Shown here: piece after piece, positions 1 through 6,068 of the stretch
Numbering within the stretch: position 1 is the first letter of the stretch
Layout of the letters: every line of letters starts with the position of its first letter
Source of the DNA: Desulfobacteraceae bacterium
Lineage (GTDB): Bacteria > Desulfobacterota > DSM-4660 > Desulfatiglandales > Desulfatiglandaceae
Length of the DNA stretch: 7,126 bases
Assembly (NCBI GenBank): GCA_030632525.1
Contig: DAOVUP010000079.1
Coordinates: forward strand, 1 to 7,126
Direction: 5' to 3'
Made by a program: the position numbers and the translations under genes
Notes under the pieces: generated by a model
The model's database searches: none
What the model saw: the letters and a program-made list of their open reading frames with translations, nothing else
What the model was told of the DNA's origin: nothing

Positions 1-86
1 AGCACATCGGTAAACCAGAACTGAACAAAGCTGATATCCTTATCCTTTACAATCTTTCGAACATCTTCTGTGGTCCGGCACTCCAT
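1..86 (-). CDS. glnA: Glutamine synthetase type I, N-terminal fragment cut by the window edge
   Basis: Reading the minus strand from an ATG at 86-84 gives 28 codons open to the window edge. They begin MECRTTEDVRKIV and include the stretch ISFVQFWFTDVL. This is the N-terminal beta-grasp segment of type I glutamine synthetase: a helix, then a strand with the F-x-x-x-x-F-T-D pattern that in this family continues into G-x-L-K. The enzyme joins ammonia to glutamate using ATP and acts in the cytoplasm as a dodecamer. The start is supported by a strong AGGAGGA ribosome binding site seven bases or so upstream and by a sigma-54 promoter about 55 nt further up. It lies downstream of glmS on the same strand, with 424 bp between them, and so is probably transcribed separately. 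The catalytic part is outside the window. A GlnA-like paralogue such as a gamma-glutamyl-amine synthetase cannot be excluded from 28 residues, but the sigma-54 promoter favours true GlnA. Confidence 0.75.
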   Translation of the reverse strand, partial: MECRTTEDVRKIVKDKDISFVQFWFTDV

Positions 87-92
87 TCTATA

Positions 93-99
93 TCCTCCT
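93..99 (-). promoter_or_regulatory. Ribosome binding site of the glnA start
   Basis: On the minus strand AGGAGGA lies six bases before the ATG at 86-84. It is a near-perfect anti-Shine-Dalgarno match, and it fixes the start of a reading frame too short to be found by length alone. Confidence 0.75.
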
Positions 100-151
100 C
101 ATCTGTTAAGAAAATATCGTTTTACGTTGATGCTTTTCAAATTGTTGTAAC

Positions 152-168
152 TGCAATCCCAATGCCAA
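152..168 (-). promoter_or_regulatory. Sigma-54 (RpoN) promoter for glnA
   Basis: On the minus strand the sequence reads TTGGCAT, then TGGGA, then TTGCA. The sigma-54 consensus is TGGCACG-N4-TTGCW, in which GG at -24 and GC at -12 must be 12 bases apart on centre. Here the GG and GC have exactly that spacing, and 10 of the core bases match. Transcription would start near 141, leaving a leader of about 55 nt before the glnA ATG. Sigma-54 promoters before glnA are classic and are activated by NtrC-type enhancer-binding proteins under nitrogen limitation. I see no clear NtrC site (TGCAC-N-GGTGCA type) in the roughly 340 bp upstream. Confidence 0.72.
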
Positions 169-371
169 ACAGAAAGAAGTCATTAAAAGTGGATCAATTT
201 CAAATCGTTATATCATTTCATGATGGAAGGAGTCAAGATCTTAACATACATTTATGTAGGTTTCTTGGAAGTATCAGCACAGAAATGTATGTTTACGCGG
301 CATCCTTCACTCACCGGTTTACACTTCTTTTTAAAAAGGCATCTGTTTCTTGCCTAATTGAGGATGCCGAA

Positions 372-396
372 ATTTGAAATTAAAAATTGGAAATTA
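372..396. repeat. AAATT-periodic low-complexity segment
   Basis: AAATT occurs three times with closely related AT-rich linkers (TG, AAA, GG), giving a phased run of A-tracts. Such segments are common in intergenic DNA of AT-leaning bacterial genomes, and phased A-tracts can bend DNA. No function is shown by the sequence. Confidence 0.4.
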
Positions 397-437
397 GATA
401 ACGCATTTACATGTTTCTGTTTTTCCCGATTTCAATC

Positions 438-450
438 CCGCGTGTCGCGG
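438..450. repeat. GC-rich mini hairpin (CCGCG / CGCGG)
   Basis: A 5-bp stem with a 3-base loop stands out from AT-rich surroundings about 60 bp past the glmS stop. It lacks a following T-run on either strand, so it is not a standard terminator. In composition and context (AATCCCGC...) it resembles the longer hairpins at 4031-4047 and 4173-4189. Confidence 0.4.
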
Positions 451-510
451 AATAAACTACTTTTGATTTGTCATTAAGGATGCCAAATTATTCAATATTC
501 AATTCAAGCC

Positions 511-2337
511 CTACTCCACTGTTACACTCTTGGCTAGGTTCCTTGGTTTATCTATATCCCGGTTTAGGAAATTGGCACAATAGTAGGCCAGAAGTTGACA
601 GGCGACCACTGCCAGGACTGGATTCAGAAAATCGAGGACTGGGGGGAGTTCTATCATGTCATCAACCACTTCTCTTACTTTGTCGTCACCCTCAGTAGCG
701 ATGGCTATCACAGGGCCCTTGCGGCTCTTGATCTCGTGAATATTACTGAACATCTTTTCATGCATTTCATCTTGAGGTATTATGGCTACCGTAGGCATCT
801 CGGGATTTATAAGGGCAATAGGCCCATGCTTCATCTCTCCCGCGGCATAACCCTCTGCATGGATGTAGGAGACTTCCTTGAGCTTTAGGGCGCCTTCTAA
901 GGCGACGGGGTAGTTATATTTTCTCCCTAAAAAAAGCCAGTTCCCGTATTTATAATATTTCTCTGAAATGGCCTCGATGTGGTTGGCCTGGGCCAAAACC
1001 TTTTCTATAAGACCGGGCAGAGCCTCGAGCGCCCGGATGGCCTGAACCCCTTCTGTAAGAGAGAGATTCTGATGCCGACCCAACAGGAGCGCCAAGAGAG
1101 TAAGCGTCGTCAGTTGAGAGGTAAAATTCTTGGTTGAAGCCACGCCTATCTCAGGACCAGCATGGTTATAAATACCTGCATCTGTCTCCCTGGAGATAGA
1201 ACTCCCCACTACGTTAATAATCCCTATGAGACTGGCGCCCTTTCTCTTTGCCTCCCTGATGGCTGCCAGGGTATCGGCGGTCTCTCCTGACTGGCTGATG
1301 GCGATGATAAAGGTATTGGGAGGAAAGTTGAGCTTCCGGTAACGAAACTCAGAGGCAAGTCCCACCTCTACATCGATTTCCGTCAATTTCTCAAAGATAT
1401 ATTTGCCAACACAGGCTGCATAATAAGATGTTCCACAGGCCACAAGGGCTATGTGTCTGCATTCCTTGAGTTTGTCCCATACGGGCATGATTCCGCCGAG
1501 TTTCGGGACGCCCTCTCCGGGCTCCAATCTCCCTCTGATAGCGTTCCTGATGGTCATGGGCTGCTCATAGATCTCCTTGAGCATAAAATGAGGGAAACCG
1601 TTCAGCTCCGCATCTTCGGCCCGCCATTCTACTGTCTCGGTACTTCGTTCTATATGTTTGGCCTGTGCCGTAGATATGGAAAAATCATCCGCAGTCAGTG
1701 TGGCGACTTCATTTTCTTCGAGATGGACCACCTTATTGGTATACCTTACCATTGCCGCAACATCCGACGCAACGAAATGCCCGTCATCACTTACCCCGAT
1801 GATCAAAGGGCTTCCCCTTCTGGCGACGACAATCTCACCGGGAGTTTGTCTGTGAATGACACCAAGCCCGAAAGTACCTTCTACCTGGGACATGGTCTTT
1901 CTGACGGCATCGCTGAGACTGCCTTCGAAATTCAACGCTATCAGGTGGGCTAAAACTTCAGTATCTGTCTCGGACCTGAATCGAGTCCCCTCTCTTTCGA
2001 GCTTCCTCTTAAGCACGTGGTAGTTCTCAATAATACCGTTATGGATAACGAATACATTCTCATCCCGGTCTCTTTGAGGATGAGCATTGTCCTCTGAAGG
2101 TTCTCCATGGGTTGCCCACCGTGTGTGGGCAATACCGACGGTGCCTTTCATCTCCAGCCCGGTCACTTTGCTCTCTAATTCAACGATTTTCCCCACTGCC
2201 CGGCGCCACTTGATTTCCTCTCCATCCTGTACAGCCAGACCTGCCGAATCATAACCCCGGTATTCAAGCCTCTTTAACCCTTCAAGAAGTATGGGTTTTA
2301 CATCTTTATTTCCCACATAACACACAATGCCACACAT
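511..2337 (-). CDS. glmS: Glutamine--fructose-6-phosphate aminotransferase (isomerizing)
   Basis: This 608-residue protein converts fructose-6-phosphate and glutamine to glucosamine-6-phosphate and glutamate, the first committed step to UDP-GlcNAc, in the cytoplasm. The length matches the E. coli enzyme. The N-terminal glutaminase domain starts MCGIVCYVGN, with Cys2 as the nucleophile after Met removal, followed by HTRWATHGEP (71-80), HNG (99-101) and ETDTE (123-127). Two SIS isomerase domains follow. The first has CGTS (301-304) and SQSGET (348-353). The second has the helix containing KLKEVS (Glu488), then HGP (His504), and the protein ends with the typical C-tail DKPRNLAKSVTVE, which holds the lysine that contacts the sugar. 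All expected catalytic residues are present and the frame is intact. An RBS, GGGAG, lies 8 nt before the ATG. The gene is 189 bp downstream of a nucleotidyltransferase gene, probably with its own promoter (2494-2522). Its substrate glutamine links it to glnA downstream. Confidence 0.98.
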   Translation of the reverse strand: MCGIVCYVGNKDVKPILLEGLKRLEYRGYDSAGLAVQDGEEIKWRRAVGKIVELESKVTGLEMKGTVGIAHTRWATHGEPSEDNAHPQRDRDENVFVIHNGIIENYHVLKRKLEREGTRFRSETDTEVLAHLIALNFEGSLSDAVRKTMSQVEGTFGLGVIHRQTPGEIVVARRGSPLIIGVSDDGHFVASDVAAMVRYTNKVVHLEENEVATLTADDFSISTAQAKHIERSTETVEWRAEDAELNGFPHFMLKEIYEQPMTIRNAIRGRLEPGEGVPKLGGIMPVWDKLKECRHIALVACGTSYYAACVGKYIFEKLTEIDVEVGLASEFRYRKLNFPPNTFIIAISQSGETADTLAAIREAKRKGASLIGIINVVGSSISRETDAGIYNHAGPEIGVASTKNFTSQLTTLTLLALLLGRHQNLSLTEGVQAIRALEALPGLIEKVLAQANHIEAISEKYYKYGNWLFLGRKYNYPVALEGALKLKEVSYIHAEGYAAGEMKHGPIALINPEMPTVAIIPQDEMHEKMFSNIHEIKSRKGPVIAIATEGDDKVREVVDDMIELPPVLDFLNPVLAVVACQLLAYYCANFLNRDIDKPRNLAKSVTVE

Positions 2338-2345
2338 GTTAGATT

Positions 2346-2350
2346 CTCCC
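2346..2350 (-). promoter_or_regulatory. Ribosome binding site of glmS
   Basis: GGGAG on the minus strand is 8 nt before the ATG at 2337-2335. It sits directly downstream of the leader stem-loop at 2353-2400, so folding of that stem could affect access to it. Confidence 0.6.
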
Positions 2351-2352
2351 TG

Positions 2353-2400
2353 ATCCTTTGTAAGGAATTAAAGTTCCATCATAATCATTTAGCAAAGGAT
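2353..2400 (-). promoter_or_regulatory. Long stem-loop in the glmS leader, adjacent to the RBS
   Basis: The minus strand reads ATCCTTTG (2400-2393), a 32-nt interior, then the perfect complement CAAAGGAT (2360-2353). The interior holds a second small stem, GGAA/TTCC, at 2364-2377. The outer stem ends two bases before GGGAG, the glmS RBS. The lack of the AGCGCC core and the small size argue against the glmS ribozyme. It may be a translational control or RNA-stability structure, or chance in an AT-rich leader. Confidence 0.42.
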
Positions 2401-2493
2401 ATACAATACGAATCAGTCTTTTGACCAATAAAATCGAGTTCTCCTGAACCCTGAAATGCGAAGCATCTCTGACCGTTTCACTGTTGCCTGCCT

Positions 2494-2522
2494 ATACAAT
2501 CGATTGTGCAGTCGATTGTCAA
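2494..2522 (-). promoter_or_regulatory. Probable glmS promoter with overlapping palindromic operator
   Basis: A consensus -35, TTGACA (2522-2517), begins four bases after the stop of the upstream gene. A weak -10, TTGTAT (2499-2494), follows at the ideal 17-bp spacing. The spacer contains the perfect palindrome ACAATCGATTGT (2496-2507), and a second 12-mer, GCAGTCGATTGT (2508-2519), matches it at 10 of 12 positions in tandem. A dimeric repressor bound there would cover both promoter elements. The transcript would start near 2487, giving a leader of about 150 nt. The promoter is inferred; the palindrome and tandem copy are directly visible. Confidence 0.5.
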
Positions 2523-2526
2523 CTCG

Positions 2527-3441
2527 TCATAAGCGCAGCTTGCTAAATTTCTTTTCATCTCTCCTACTATCAAGATCTAATGAAGTGCCTGCTCCGCTTA
2601 AGCCAACAAACTTTAACCTTAAACCTTCATAGTCGGAAAGCATCTTTTCAAGCTCTGACATTTTTAGACCTTGCCTATATCGTCTGATTACATTTTTCCC
2701 GAATATTGTCTTTAATGTATCCCTTGAATCCTTTCTGTATAGCTTTCTAATATTGTATGCTTCATCGATCCTTTCTGCCGGGAGATTCTCCAAATTCGCA
2801 AAAGTCATGCTTGTTATCCTGAATCCAACTCTTCCGTCTTCTCGAACCTCTTCTTCGTCGATATAATCATTAGGAAATATATTATCTGGCACCATTTTAT
2901 AAACCGGTCGGGGGAATAACCTATAATATCTCTTTAACAAGGATTCTTTCACGATTGGACATATCCAATCATATTCATTAGATAACTCTCGACATATTCC
3001 TATGAATTCGGACACATCCTCTTCTTTTGTTGTAGGTGAATCCGAAGTAACAAAAAGGACATATTTTTCACCGGCATGGTTATACCCTTCTTTTACATTA
3101 TGCCCAAAACTCTCTTTTTGCTCGATGAGTGTAATATTACTGTCCCCTGATAATAAGTCAGGATCGATTTTCCCCCTCATCTCCTTTTCAGGACCAACAA
3201 CTATTATTCTGTCTATCTCTTTTGTATTTCTGAGTGTATTTAATATATATTCTACCATGGGCTTTGGCTTGCCACCTACGCCTCTCACGTCCTTTATCTC
3301 TTTTAACGATTTATATCCTCTCCTGAAGTACCATTCTCTATAGGAGAATAGATCCTCCAACTGGTGCCAAAACTCTTTAAAAGAGAACTTTTTTATGCCT
3401 CCTGCTAAAACTACTGCAATTACTTTTTCAGAAGTCATCAT
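2527..3441 (-). CDS. MobA/GlmU-like nucleotidyltransferase of unknown substrate
   Basis: This 304-residue soluble protein has the pattern of the NTP-transferase (GT-A-like) fold. The nucleotide-binding start AVVLAGG is at 9-15, the GKPKPMVEYIL segment at 57-67 (substrate base and lysine contact), a metal-binding TSDSP at 132-136, and a late LDLDSRRDE at 288-296 that resembles the D-x-D-x-x-x-D element closing many of these active sites. Unusually, about 40 residues rich in aromatic and basic amino acids (FWHQLEDLFSYREWYFRR, 24-41) separate LAGG from GKP, where 8-12 residues are usual. There is no left-handed beta-helix acyltransferase domain, so it is not GlmU. The family activates a sugar or alcohol phosphate with CTP, GTP or UTP, or transfers a nucleotide to a cofactor. 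Which one applies here cannot be told. The start ATGATG has only a weak RBS (GGTGTAGG). It precedes glmS by 189 bp and is much AT-richer than glmS. Confidence 0.82.
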   Translation of the reverse strand: MMTSEKVIAVVLAGGIKKFSFKEFWHQLEDLFSYREWYFRRGYKSLKEIKDVRGVGGKPKPMVEYILNTLRNTKEIDRIIVVGPEKEMRGKIDPDLLSGDSNITLIEQKESFGHNVKEGYNHAGEKYVLFVTSDSPTTKEEDVSEFIGICRELSNEYDWICPIVKESLLKRYYRLFPRPVYKMVPDNIFPNDYIDEEEVREDGRVGFRITSMTFANLENLPAERIDEAYNIRKLYRKDSRDTLKTIFGKNVIRRYRQGLKMSELEKMLSDYEGLRLKFVGLSGAGTSLDLDSRRDEKKFSKLRL

Positions 3442-3501
3442 TTTGGAAAACCTACACCTTTATCAAAATTTATGGTCACCTTAAACTTTAGACGACCCAG
3501 T

Positions 3502-3529
3502 TAAATAGGCTCTGCATTGAACGGGTCAA
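3502..3529 (-). promoter_or_regulatory. Sigma-70 type promoter for the nucleotidyltransferase gene
   Basis: On the minus strand TTGACC (3529-3524) and TATTTA (3507-3502) are separated by 16 bp, matching -35 and -10 at five of six and four or more of six positions. The start would lie near 3495, some 55 nt before the ATG. A direct repeat AAACTTTAG (3483-3491 and 3528-3536) flanks the promoter with a 45-bp period, a possible pair of regulator sites. Confidence 0.5.
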
Positions 3530-3539
3530 ACTTTAGTCA

Positions 3540-4030
3540 TTTCAAATCATTTATGATCAAATATATACTAAAATGGTAAAATCTTGTTATGGTTCCATTA
3601 TCAGAGGTAGTGGTTCACGCCAATTAATCAATCGTCTCACATCGGTCTGAATTTAGCAAGATTCGAAAATCAAACAACCTGCCATTTCAATGTATTCCCG
3701 ATTTGTTTGCAGAAATACGGGATCATATTCCTTATCAGAACGGCTCAAATCTACCAAAATATTGCAAAACTATCAATCCATTACATACATGAGGTTCGAA
3801 AAAAATACGGCAGCTGGGCTCATTCGCAATGTTGGCGAGGTGAACAAGGGGCTGACATACTTCCTCCTACCACTTGACATAGAACGTAACCTCATACATA
3901 TTCTCAATTAAGGTTCCGAGGTTCCCCGCCCAAAGGAGGAGGTTTTGAGGATTTCGGAGTTTCACAAGCTCGCTTACCTGTGATTGAGGCGTGGCCGAAT
4001 ATGACCTGAAAATGGGATATCCTACTCCAG
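3540..4030. other. Gene-poor intergenic stretch
   Basis: About 490 bp without a gene I can support. Short frames exist on the plus strand at 3690-3911 (73 codons, MYSRFVCRNTGSYS) and, overlapping its end, on the minus strand at 3867-4061 (64 codons). The minus-strand frame reads through the GC-rich hairpin, which argues against coding. Neither has an RBS or a recognisable domain. A bulged hairpin (CCCGATTT / AAATACGGG) is at 3697-3721. The part from about 3912 is GC-richer and may belong to a dispersed repeat together with the hairpin that follows it. Confidence 0.5.
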
Positions 4031-4056
4031 TCCCGCCGCCGGCGGGATTCTTTTTA
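4031..4056 (+). terminator. Rho-independent terminator-like hairpin
   Basis: TCCCGCC and GGCGGGA form a perfect 7-bp stem around a GCC loop (4031-4047), followed on the plus strand by ATTCTTTTTA. This is the geometry of an intrinsic terminator for plus-strand transcription. No plus-strand gene is evident upstream, so it may instead be one of a family of dispersed GC-rich hairpins. Similar stems recur at 4102-4120 and 4173-4189. Confidence 0.5.
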
Positions 4057-4101
4057 CGCAAACCCTTAGTTAGTGTCTGAACGAAAACTGTCTTTTTCGT
4101 C

Positions 4102-4120
4102 TCTCGCCTTCTTGGCGGGA
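4102..4120. repeat. GC-rich hairpin inside the MITE-like element (left)
   Basis: TCTCGCC and GGCGGGA pair over 7 bp, one of them a G:U, around a TTCTT loop. The stem sequence is nearly the same as that at 4031-4047. Confidence 0.5.
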
Positions 4121-4172
4121 CGGCAGACTCAAATTTTAATCCTCGAGATACTCAATGTATTCCTGCGGTTAA

Positions 4173-4189
4173 TCCCGCTGATAGCGGGA
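4173..4189. repeat. GC-rich hairpin inside the MITE-like element (right)
   Basis: TCCCGCT and AGCGGGA form a perfect 7-bp stem around GAT. It begins 71 nt after the hairpin at 4102, which itself begins 71 nt after the one at 4031. Confidence 0.55.
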
Positions 4190-4259
4190 CGTCTTCCTTG
4201 ATCTGAACAAAAAATCGTAGTTTTCGTTTGGACACTAATTTAGGTGTACTCACTCTAAA

Positions 4260-6065
4260 ATGAAATCAACAATTGCCAAAAAATTATGGAGCAGTTTTGG
4301 GGTATTGATTGCTGTTCTAACCATTTGTGGGGTTATCGCTTACTGGCAGATCAATGGAATTAATAGAGTAATTGAGCAGCTCGTAGAAGTGAGGGAGCCT
4401 CTTCAGGAAATAATCTTAGAGATGGAAATCAATATGGGAAATACCTCCAGGGCAGTGATGGGCTATGCCATGGAGAGGGACCCCTCTCATGTAAAATGGC
4501 TTCATGATTCTGAGAAGGAGTTCGAAGGTCTTGTTTCTGACTTTAGCGAATTAGCCGAGACTGAAGAGGAGAAGCGGTTTCACCGGGAAGCATCTCTGTT
4601 TTTTGCGGAATTCAGGAAACTCTCCCATGATATCGTAGCGCTTGTGAACGAACGACACGATGCGCAACGGGTTTTCAGAGAGGCTGCCAAAGAGATCGAT
4701 GAATCGATTGGTAAAGCACTCGAAAGAGTCGTTAATAGTAGTCCGGGTTGGACCAAGGCAAAAGAAGAGGTCACCCTCAATATGCAAATCTGTTCTCATG
4801 AGGTCTTTGCAGCAATTGAGCGATATCTGGTTCAGCACACCGGTTTTCAGCGGGATGAGGTGAAGAGCGCAGAACAGGCCTTCAGGGAATTCAGGAAGAT
4901 GTACAGATCAACCGGTCTTTCTGATGAAGAGAGTCATGCTATCAGGCTAATCGACAGGGACTATAATCATGCCATTAAGGTGGGATATGATGCCATGGCA
5001 GTCACAGATCAGTTATATGTGAAACTCGACCGGTTCCGGGACGATCTCACAAGAATAGATACGGTTCTGAATGAGGACATCCAGCCCTTGATACATGCAG
5101 ATACAGTCAGGGCGGCGGAAGATTCCAGGCGTTCAGGCTCCATAGCCTCAACAATAACGCTGACCATGGTGATTTCAGCCCTCATTATTATGGCCTTGGT
5201 GACATGGATTACAACCAAAGGGATAATTGCATCTGTTCGCAAGCTAAAAGAAGGGTCCGAGGAATTCGGCAGGGGGGCGCTTGACCATAAAATCGATGTA
5301 AAAACAAAAGATGAACTTAGTGAACTGGCTACAGCCTTCAATCAGATGGCTGAAAAGAGGAAAAAAGCAGAGGATGAATTAAAGGAAAGCTCTGAAAAAA
5401 TAAAGCTGTTTGCCTATTCGGTCTCACATGATCTTAAGAGCCCGGCTATGGGAATCTACGGATTGACAAGGCTTCTGCATAAAAATTACGGCGATATCCT
5501 TGGGGAAAAAGGGAGGACCCATTGTGAGCAAATCCTAAAGGCTTCCGAACAGATTGGGTCTCTTGTTGAGGAGATCAACGTTTATATATCAACCAAGGAA
5601 GCGCCCCTCTCCATTGAAAAAACCGAAATTAGAGAGATCTTAGAGGTGGTTAGAGAAGAAGTTATGGCCCGGCTTGAGGCTCGTCAAATAGTCTGGTCTC
5701 AGCCTGAAAATCTGCCCGAAATCAAGGTAGATAAATTGTCCATTATCAGGGTGATAAGAAATCTGGTGGATAATGCCATTAAATATGGCGGCGATGACCT
5801 GAGAGAAATTAAAATAGGATATAGGGAGTCAGATGAAACCCATATTCTTTCCGTAACAGATGATGGCATCGGTCTAAAGGCCGAAGATTCAGAAGAGATC
5901 TTTGAGATGTTCAAACGAAAGAACACATCCAAAGGGGTCCAGGGAACAGGTCTGGGGTTGGCTATAGTAAAGGAGATCGTAGAACGACATGGCGGAAAGG
6001 TGTGGATTGAACCGGGGGCGGAGAAAAGAACAACCTTTAGCGTATCCATTTCAAAGCATCTTTGA
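4260..6065 (+). CDS. Membrane-bound sensor histidine kinase (HAMP, HisKA, HATPase)
   Basis: This 601-residue kinase would sense a periplasmic signal and phosphorylate a response regulator. TM1 is at about 12-29 and TM2 at about 295-317. Between them lie some 265 mostly helical, acidic residues, the size and character of a double four-helix-bundle sensor (HBM- or 4HB-like, an inference). HAMP follows at about 318-370. The H-box FAYSVSHDLKSP (384-395) has His390, and its form resembles the phytochrome-type HisKA. The ATPase domain has the N-box RNLVDNAIKYGG (500-511), G1 DDGIGL (534-539), the F-box IFEMFKR and G2 GTGLGLAIV (562-570). All catalytic motifs are intact, so it should be active. No receiver domain is attached and no response regulator gene is in view, so it looks orphan. 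There is no alternative upstream start, since an in-frame TAA lies at 4236-4238. The RBS is poor: AGGTG 13 nt away, supplied by the adjacent inverted-repeat element. Confidence 0.93.
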   Translation: MKSTIAKKLWSSFGVLIAVLTICGVIAYWQINGINRVIEQLVEVREPLQEIILEMEINMGNTSRAVMGYAMERDPSHVKWLHDSEKEFEGLVSDFSELAETEEEKRFHREASLFFAEFRKLSHDIVALVNERHDAQRVFREAAKEIDESIGKALERVVNSSPGWTKAKEEVTLNMQICSHEVFAAIERYLVQHTGFQRDEVKSAEQAFREFRKMYRSTGLSDEESHAIRLIDRDYNHAIKVGYDAMAVTDQLYVKLDRFRDDLTRIDTVLNEDIQPLIHADTVRAAEDSRRSGSIASTITLTMVISALIIMALVTWITTKGIIASVRKLKEGSEEFGRGALDHKIDVKTKDELSELATAFNQMAEKRKKAEDELKESSEKIKLFAYSVSHDLKSPAMGIYGLTRLLHKNYGDILGEKGRTHCEQILKASEQIGSLVEEINVYISTKEAPLSIEKTEIREILEVVREEVMARLEARQIVWSQPENLPEIKVDKLSIIRVIRNLVDNAIKYGGDDLREIKIGYRESDETHILSVTDDGIGLKAEDSEEIFEMFKRKNTSKGVQGTGLGLAIVKEIVERHGGKVWIEPGAEKRTTFSVSISKHL

Positions 6066-6068
6066 CCC

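Larger units (their letters stand above)
298..484. repeat. Three copies of AGGATGCC in mixed orientation upstream of glnA
   Basis: CGGCATCCT at 298-306 and AGGATGCCG at 361-369 form a perfect 9-bp inverted repeat 54 bp apart. A third copy, AGGATGCC, is at 477-484. The two plus-oriented copies share a longer context, ATT-R-AGGATGCC-R-AA. They lie 130 to 330 bp upstream of the sigma-54 promoter, the range in which enhancer-binding proteins act, but they do not match the NtrC consensus. They could be activator sites or remnants of a dispersed repeat. Confidence 0.45.
169..510. other. Intergenic region between glmS and glnA
   Basis: This AT-rich stretch separates the glmS stop (511) from the glnA promoter. 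It holds the GGATGCC repeats, an AAATT-periodic segment (372-396), a small hairpin at 212-224 (ATCAT, loop TTC, ATGAT), a GC-rich hairpin at 438-450 and a tandem ATTCAAT pair at 490-503. A 71-codon frame can be read on the plus strand from 162, but its ATG falls inside the sigma-54 element and its protein resembles nothing I know, so I do not call it. There is no convincing Rho-independent terminator for glmS. Enhancer sites for the glnA promoter would be expected here. Confidence 0.6.
4064..4244. mobile_element. MITE-like element with long terminal inverted repeats
   Basis: The left arm (4064-4089) reads CCTTAG, then TTAGTGTCTG, then AACGAAAACT. The right arm (4219-4244) is its complement, matching at 22 of 26 positions, including the perfect blocks TTAGTGTC and AACGAAAACT. 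The whole is about 180 bp and non-coding, and carries two internal hairpins. If the ends are GTGTC...GACAC (4073-4235), the element is flanked by TA on both sides, the target duplication of Tc1/mariner/IS630-type elements, but I cannot be sure where the true ends lie. Its right end is only 15 to 21 bp from the start codon of the histidine kinase, so it forms the kinase leader and includes the AGGTG that could serve as RBS (4242-4246). Confidence 0.65.

Noticed and set aside
162..377. 71-codon plus-strand open frame starting MPNRKKSLK
   Set aside because: Its ATG lies inside the sigma-54 element of glnA, it has no RBS, and the protein has no recognisable feature.
1453..1953. 166-codon plus-strand frame opposite glmS
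   Set aside because: Complement of a strongly conserved enzyme gene; its protein has no domain and no RBS.
2338..2490. glmS ribozyme in the leader of glmS
   Set aside because: The AGCGCC cleavage-core sequence and the expected pseudoknot pattern are absent.
3690..3911. 73-codon plus-strand open frame (MYSRFVCRNTG)
   Set aside because: No RBS and no family resemblance; the other two plus frames here are also partly open, as expected for non-coding DNA of this composition. Could be a decayed gene but nothing supports one.
3867..4061. 64-codon minus-strand open frame (MRKKNPAGGG)
   Set aside because: Its start codons are the hairpin and T-run of a terminator-like structure, and it has no domain; more likely an open frame through a repeat.
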